Source: Limnomonas spitsbergensis (taxonomy: Eukaryota > Chlorophyta > Chlorophyceae > Chlamydomonadales). From it: a DNA stretch of 64,000 bases. Both the position numbers and the translations under genes were made by a program. The stretch is taken from contig JAYJMM010000122.1 in the NCBI GenBank assembly GCA_037349105.1, positions 992,001-1,056,000 on the forward strand, given 5' to 3'. The notes below the pieces were generated by a model. It was given only the letters and a program-made list of their open reading frames with translations, was not told where the DNA came from and ran no database searches. Below are positions 58,985-64,000 of this stretch, piece after piece (the first letter of the stretch is position 1; every line of letters starts with the position of its first letter).

Positions 58985-59650
58985 GCCTTGCTGGTTGATG
59001 CTGTCTCTACTCTGCCGGTGGGTGCATAGCCGCATGCACAACACCCCAACAGTTACAGCACCATGCCTTGCCAGTATTTGGAGCACCTCACCGGGCTGCA
59101 GAGCGCCACCTTCATGCACGCCTTACCCTTATGCACAGCGCCCGCCCGGCGGGCGCCTGAGGGCGCAACGCCCTGGTATTGGCTGTAGTGCCCAACTTGC
59201 ATGCCAAGCGCCTGCCCCGTGTGCAACACCATGCTGGTGGTTGCAGTGTCCCACCCGCATGCTCTGTAATCCGCTCCCATGCACAGCTACCTAAGTCCCT
59301 GCCGTTGGTTATCGTAGTGCCCACCCGCATCCTCAGCAACCCGTTTGTATGTGTGGCGCTTGCCTGTTTGTTCACCGTGCTTGTCGTTGCTGCGCACTGC
59401 CCTGATGCTCAATGCCCCCCGTATGTCGAGCGCCGTGTCATAATTTGCATTGCCCTGCAGCTCCCTGCTGTGGGTGGCAGCTTCCAGCCCTCATGCGCAA
59501 CGACCGCACGTATATGTGTTTCGCCCTGACATTGGTCGCAGCTCCCCACCCTTCCGCATTGTGCCCGCCCTGACAGTCATTGCAGCAACCCGTCCTCATG
59601 CATTGTGCCCTCCCGTATGTGCAACGCCTTGCCGGTGGCTGCATATGTAG
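58985..59650. repeat. Degenerate ~60-bp repeats inside the element, left arm
   Basis: About ten loose units recognisable by GTGCCCACCCGCATxCTC, CTGCCGGTGG and CATGCACAAC words. The wording resembles the reverse complement of the 62290-62830 array, so the two may be arms of one ancestral inverted structure. Confidence 0.65.
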
Positions 59651-59654
59651 CTGA

Positions 59655-61300
59655 GACCAACTCTCAGGTGTCTTTGTCCCCTCAGACACCTGTGACTTCG
59701 TTGACACAATTCAAGATTGCGTGTCCAGTTTTGTTCAATTCTGAGGATGTACGAAGGGACCGTTTGGCCCCCTCTCAATGGCCCCTCGGCCCCCTTCAAA
59801 GGCTGCAATGGTAGCTGCGGCCTACTTGCTGGTGTCCTAATTCCCGAGGAAAACCACTGTGGCAGACATAAATGACAGATATTAGGACTGCTGTTCCAGT
59901 TTGGTTAAATTCTGAGGAGGTGTTTTGGGGGATGCCGTTTTGCTCTCAATGGCCCCCTCGGCCCCCGCTATAAGGGTGCTACACTGCCACGGTAGCTAAG
60001 GCCTACTTGCTGGTGTCAAAATTCCTCCAGAACACCAATGCTATGCTTTTGTTGACATATTTTAGGACTGCTGATCCAGTTGGTTGATTTCTGAGAATGC
60101 GTTTTGGGATTTGTTCTCTCTCAATGGCCCTCTCGGCCCCGCTTTGAAGGCGCCGCGGTGGCTCAGGCCAACTTGCAGGTGTCCTAATTCCTCCTGAACA
60201 CCAATGCTAGGCCTTTGTTGACATAGATCAGGAGTGTTGTTCCAGTTAAGATGAATTATGAGAAGTTGGTTTGGGGCTTTTTCGCTCTAAATGGCCCTCC
60301 TGGCCCCGCTTTGAAGGCGCCGCGGTGGCTCAGGCCAACTTGCAGGTGTCCTAATTCCTCCTGAACACCAATGCTAGGCCTTTGATGACATAGATCAGGA
60401 GTGTTGTTCCAGTTAAGATGAATCGTGAGAAGTTGGTTTGGGGCTTTTTCGCTCTAAATGGCCCTCCTGGCCCCGCTTTGAGGGCGCCGCGGTGGCTCAG
60501 GCCAACTTGCAGGTGTCCTAATTCCTTCAGAACACCAATGTTATGCCTTTGTTGACATATAGTAGGCGTGCTGTTCCAGTTTGGTTGAATTTGAGAAGTT
60601 GGTTTGGGGCTTTTTCGCTCTAAATGGCCCTCCTGGCCCCGCTTTGAGGGCGCCGCGGTGGCTGAGGCCAACTTGCAGGTGTCCAAATTCCTCCAGAAAC
60701 TAATGCTATGCCTTTGTTAACATACTTTAGGGTTGATGTTCCAGTTTGGAAGAATTATGAGAAGGTGTTTAGGGTTTTTTGCTTTCAATGATCCTCTCTG
60801 CCCCGCTTTGAGGGCGCCGCGGTGGCTCAGGCCAATTTGCAGGTGTCCAAATTCCTCCAGAACAGCAATGCTAGGCCTTTGTTGACATAGATCAGGAGTT
60901 TTGTTCCAGTTTAGATGAACTATATGAAGGCGTTTGGGGGCTTTTTGCTCTCAATCATCCTCTCGGCCCCCGCTTTGAGGGCGCTGCGGTGGCTGAGGCC
61001 AACTTGCAGGTGTCCAAATTCCTCCAGAACATCAATGCTTTGCCTTTGTTGAAATAATGTTTCAGGACTGCTGTTCCAGTTTGGTTTAATTCTGCGGAGG
61101 TGTTTATGGGCTCTTTTGCTCTCAATGGCCCTCTCGGCCCTGCCTTGAGGGCGCCGCAGTGGCTGAGGCCAATTACAAATGTCCGAATTCCTCCAGAAAC
61201 CCAGTGCCATGCCTTTTTTTACATATTTAAAATTACAGTTCCAGTTTGCTAGACTTCTCAGTTGGGATCTGGGCTGTTTTGCTCCCAATGACCACTACTG
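59655..61300. repeat. ~165-bp satellite, about ten units
   Basis: Each unit runs through GCTTTGAGGGCGCCGCGGTG, GGCCAACTTGCAGGTGTC, a CTCCAGAACACCAATGCTA-like stretch and TTTGTTGACATA, then GTTCCAGTTTGG. The GCAGGTGTC word recurs roughly every 165 bp (60174, 60342, 60509, 60677, 60839, 61007). The units at 60150-60500 are the most alike; the outer ones are more diverged. Confidence 0.92.
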
Positions 61301-61554
61301 GTATGCATGGTTCCCGAACTGCATAACACAAGCGAGATTAAGTTGCTGCGGGGCTACTTGGCTTCCAGTATGCCGTGCCATCACTCGAGTTATGAGTGTC
61401 AGCTTGGCAAAAAACCTAACGAGTGCATCACTAGACCAGCGTTGGTATCCATGTCTGGCTCTCATAACATAAGGTAGATGATGTGGCTGCATCACTGATT
61501 GGCCTCCGATGCGCATCGCCATCACTGCTGTGTTATCAATGGCTGTTGGGCTGA

Positions 61555-62120
61555 ATGCCAGTGGCTGCAGTGGTGCTGCTGTGCACCGGCAGTGCATGTC
61601 AGTGGATGCAGTGGTGCTGCTGCGCACCGGCAGTACATACCAGTGGCTGCAGTGGTGCAGTTGCGCACAGGCAGTGCATGTCAGTGGGTGGAGTGGTGCT
61701 GCTGCGCACATGCAGTACATGTCAGTGGGTGCAGTGGTGCTGCTGCGCAAAGGCAGTACATGCCAGTGGATCCAGTGGTGCTGTTGCGCACAGGCAGTAC
61801 ATGCCCGTAACTGCAGTGGTGCTTCTGCGCACCGGCAGTACATGCCAGTGGGTGCAGTGATGCAGTTGCCCACCGGCAGTACATGCCAGTGGGTGCAGTG
61901 GAGCTGCTGCGCACATGCAGTGCATGCCAGTGGGTGCAGTGGTGCTGCTGCGCACATGCAGTACATGCCAGTGGATGCAGTGGTGCGGCTGCGCACAGGC
62001 AGTACATGCCAGTGGGTGCAGAGGTGCTGCTGCGCACAGGCAGTACATGTATGTGCCAGTGGGTGCGGCAGTACTGCAATTTCCAGGCAGAGCATGTCAG
62101 TGGGGGTGAGGGTGCTAAAG
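61555..62120. repeat. 42-bp tandem repeat, about 13 units
   Basis: GCAGTGGTGCTGCTGCGCAC recurs at 42-bp steps (61567, 61609, 61651...). Because 42 is a multiple of 3, long frames (234 codons plus, 266 codons minus) stay open; their 14-residue repeats (e.g. SGCSGAAAHRQYMP, HWHVLPVRSSTTAP) are probably artefacts. Confidence 0.92.
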
Positions 62121-62284
62121 GGTGCATGTAGTTCATGCCATTGGGTGTGGCTGTGTTGCTGCCCACAGGAAGTGCATGTCAGTGAGGTCGGTAGTTACGC
62201 AGCATGCATGTAGTGTACCGTACGTCTTCCTGCCAGAGGTAGGTGGGACCAAGGTGCATCAGCATGCATGCATTGCATGTAAGT

Positions 62285-62835
62285 GGGGTCGTGCCGGTGG
62301 GGCGCTTCTGCAGGCACGCAGGGTGTTGTCGTGCCGGCAGGGCTAGATGCATGCATGCAGGATGCTGTGCAAGTAAGCAGGGTGTTGTCATCGTGTCGGG
62401 GCACCTTGTACGCAGGCGGGGTGCTGTCACACCGGTGGGGTACTATGCATGCAAGCAGGGTGCTGTCGTGCTGTCCGAGCCATATGCATGCATGCAGAGT
62501 GTTATGCAAGTAAGCAGGGTGTTGTGATGATGTCGGGGACCTTTGTATGCATGCTGTTGTTGTCATGCCTGTGGGGTGCATGCATGCAAGCAGGGTGCTG
62601 TCGTGCTGGCAGGGCCATATGCAGGCAGGGTTCTGTCGTGCCCGTGGGGCGCAACTGCATGCATGCGGGTTGCTATCCGTATGGCCGGACGCAAGTTATG
62701 CCGGCTGGGTGCTTTGCATGCTGGCAGGGCGCTGTCCTGCCGATGGTACGCTTTTACATGCAGGCGGAGTGCTGTCGTGCCAGTGGGATGCTTTGCGTGC
62801 AGGCAGGGTGTTGTCATTCGAGTGGGAGCCGGCTT
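62285..62835. repeat. ~35-60 bp GCAGGGTGCTGTCGTGCC repeats
   Basis: About twelve imperfect units built from CATGCAAGCAGGGTGCTGTC and GTGCCGGTGGGGC. Unit length varies, so this is less regular than the 42-bp array next to it. Confidence 0.85.
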
Positions 62836-62859
62836 GCCAGCTCGACATCAGCAGCCAGG

Positions 62860-63110
62860 AGTAATCGAAATAATCAAATGTCCTCGTCCTCCTTCTCCTG
62901 GTTGAGCCACTCCTGGGCTGGGCATCTATGGTGTCTTCAAAGAATTCCTCCGCATCGATGAATTCTTGCTACTCGATTTCGCCCTGTGGCGCAGTACGTT
63001 GCTCGAAGGTGTCTTTTGATGGCCAAACTAACTCCCAACCCTTAACTCCTTCGGCGTTTTATGTAGGCTTAGGTGTCCACTTAAAATTGCTTGATCGACT
63101 CACGAAGTAT
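62860..63110 (-). pseudogene. Degenerate coding fragment inside the right end of the element
   Basis: The minus frame reads KGWELVWPSKDTFEQRTAPQ, then TAG after GEIE, then QEFIDAEEFFEDTIDAQP. One register away it continues EWLNQEKEDEDI and stops. The acidic, Trp-containing tail looks like the C-terminus of an element-encoded protein. Family not recognised. Confidence 0.4.
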
Positions 63111-63170
63111 GTCAATGCTGGCTGCGCGAGGCGCATCAATTCTTGGGCTTGCTGTCCTACACCCTAAGCG

Positions 63171-63224
63171 TACCCTAAGCGTATGACGTTGGGCGATCTC
63201 TAATGTGGTTGAAAGAAATCTGGT
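63171..63224 (-). repeat. Right terminal inverted repeat, 54 bp
   Basis: Exact reverse complement of 58663-58716. The preceding bases repeat the last motif once more (ACCCTAAGCGTACCCTAAGC), a small extension not present at the left end. Confidence 0.92.
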
Positions 63225-63239
63225 ATACGGTACGTACTA

Positions 63240-63270
63240 GGGTTTAAGGTTTAGGGTTTAGGGTTTATCT
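63240..63270. repeat. Interstitial telomere-like tract (TTTAGGG)
   Basis: AGGGTTTAAGGTTTAGGGTTTAGGG, about four units, directly outside the right end of the 4.56-kb element. Confidence 0.85.
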
Positions 63271-64000
63271 GGACTTATCTGGGGTGGAGGGCAGGTAGAG
63301 GGAGGCGGGTGGGGTCCATAGTCTGGGTTGGCCTAATCGCAGCCGTTGACGTATGGACATAAATCCACGCGCCTTAGTATGTAACTCGGTCTCTTGACGG
63401 GCATCGGTTTTGAGGCGAGTTTGCGTCATGTGCGGATCTTAGTGCAACGCACATACAGGCAGTTTGACCTGCAGTTTGACCTTGGGTTGACTCTATAAAG
63501 ACTATAAGCTACCCTTTAAGAGTATAAGCTGCAATGCTGCATCCGAAATGATGAAATGCTTCTCCTCATCAGACACACTTTCAGAATTTGAAGGTCACAT
63601 ACAGGCAAGCACACAAAGGAAAAAGTTGCCCAACCTGGCTTTCGGGACTCCAGCTCCCGAAATTGCGGAAGAGATACCAAGCTTGTACCGGTAATGCTGA
63701 TTGCGGTGCATCGTCAAGATAGTTTATGGAAACAGTGTGCAGGACCTCTCAACACATCAGACCAGACCTTTCAGAGTTTCAGCAATTGAGGTTGTGGGTT
63801 GCGTGCGGCACGGGTAGCAGCCATGAGGCAAGCGATAGTGGGACCAGTACGTGGCAAACCAGCCATACATGCAACTTGATGATAATGGGCAGTTGGGCAC
63901 CGCCCTTTTTATTTTTTGACCAAGGCTGTGACTGTGTTCAACCTCAACCTCTGAATAATCTTGTGGTGCGGCAGTGCTCAGCATGCAGGACTGATCACTG
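63271..64000. other. Unassigned sequence at the window end
   Basis: No convincing exon or repeat apart from two short copies of TATAAGCTACCCTTTAAGAG-like text (63500-63535). A 75-codon minus frame (63757-63984) has mixed composition and no recognisable motif. Confidence 0.5.

Larger units (their letters stand above)
58663..63224. mobile_element. 4.56-kb element with 54-bp perfect terminal inverted repeats and satellite-filled interior
   Basis: 58663-58716 and 63171-63224 are exact reverse complements over 54 bp (left end starts ACCAGATTTCTTTCAACCAC). A direct GTACGTA lies just outside each end (58655-58661 and 63230-63236), a candidate 7-bp target duplication. The interior holds four tandem-repeat arrays (58990-62830) and, just inside the right end, a degenerate coding fragment. 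No transposase is recognisable, so it is probably non-autonomous. It lies about 135 bp 5' of the ATG of the decayed membrane-protein gene. Confidence 0.85.

Noticed and set aside
57177..63110. TAG recoded as glutamine (as in some ulvophyte algae), suggested by in-frame TAG in two decayed genes
   Set aside because: The intact MYND gene and about 30 clean exons use CAG/CAA for Gln and contain no internal TAG or TAA over thousands of codons. The broken genes also carry frameshifts.

Overview
The window reads as nuclear DNA of a green alga, most likely in or near the Chlamydomonadales. It has many short exons with GT-AG introns (donors mostly GTGAG/GTGGG), G+C-rich codon use, very repeat-rich introns, TTTAGGG-type telomere-like words inside introns, and a tandem family of MYND zinc-finger genes. 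I see no bacterial-style operons, promoters, terminators or CRISPR arrays. All credible genes lie on the minus strand.

1-40.4 kb: one very large gene, read right to left from an ATG at 40446 and leaving the window at base 1. I could place 31 exons totalling about 5.3 kb (about 1,770 codons), so only about 13% of the locus is coding. Reading phase is consistent across nearly all junctions, which is the main support for the model. The product is a long helical (HEAT/ARM-like) solenoid that I cannot name. Many introns carry their own tandem-repeat family with a different unit: 20 bp over 11 kb (142-11460), 107 bp, 33 bp, 11 bp over 2.2 kb, 109 bp, 40 bp over 3 kb, 22 bp, 21 bp, 16 bp over 0.9 kb and 8 bp. 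The long plus-strand reading frames over the first 11 kb come from the 20-bp unit and are not genes. One intron also holds an 835-bp element with 45-bp inverted ends.

40.5-42.6 kb: a decayed zinc-finger protein of transposon type (plus strand, divergent from the large gene), part of a small inverted-repeat element, and one copy of a roughly 260-bp dispersed repeat that also occurs near 14.6 and 50.3 kb.

43.8-54.0 kb: two tandem MYND-finger genes in the same orientation. The first (43790-47298, two exons, about 1,044 aa) is intact. The second (50497-54043) has the same structure but carries three in-frame stops, a frameshift and an insertion, so it is a pseudogene. Part of the 3' flank was duplicated with it.

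55.3-58.5 kb: about ten exons of a multi-spanning membrane protein, resembling DUF4395-type proteins in its first half, broken by a TAG codon and several one-base shifts. Because the neighbouring genes are clean over thousands of codons, I read this as true decay.

58.66-63.22 kb: a 4.56-kb element bounded by 54-bp perfect inverted repeats, with a 7-bp direct repeat (GTACGTA) just outside each end. Inside are four satellite-like arrays and a decayed coding fragment. It sits about 135 bp upstream of the ATG of the decayed membrane-protein gene. A telomere-like tract and unassigned DNA follow to 64 kb.
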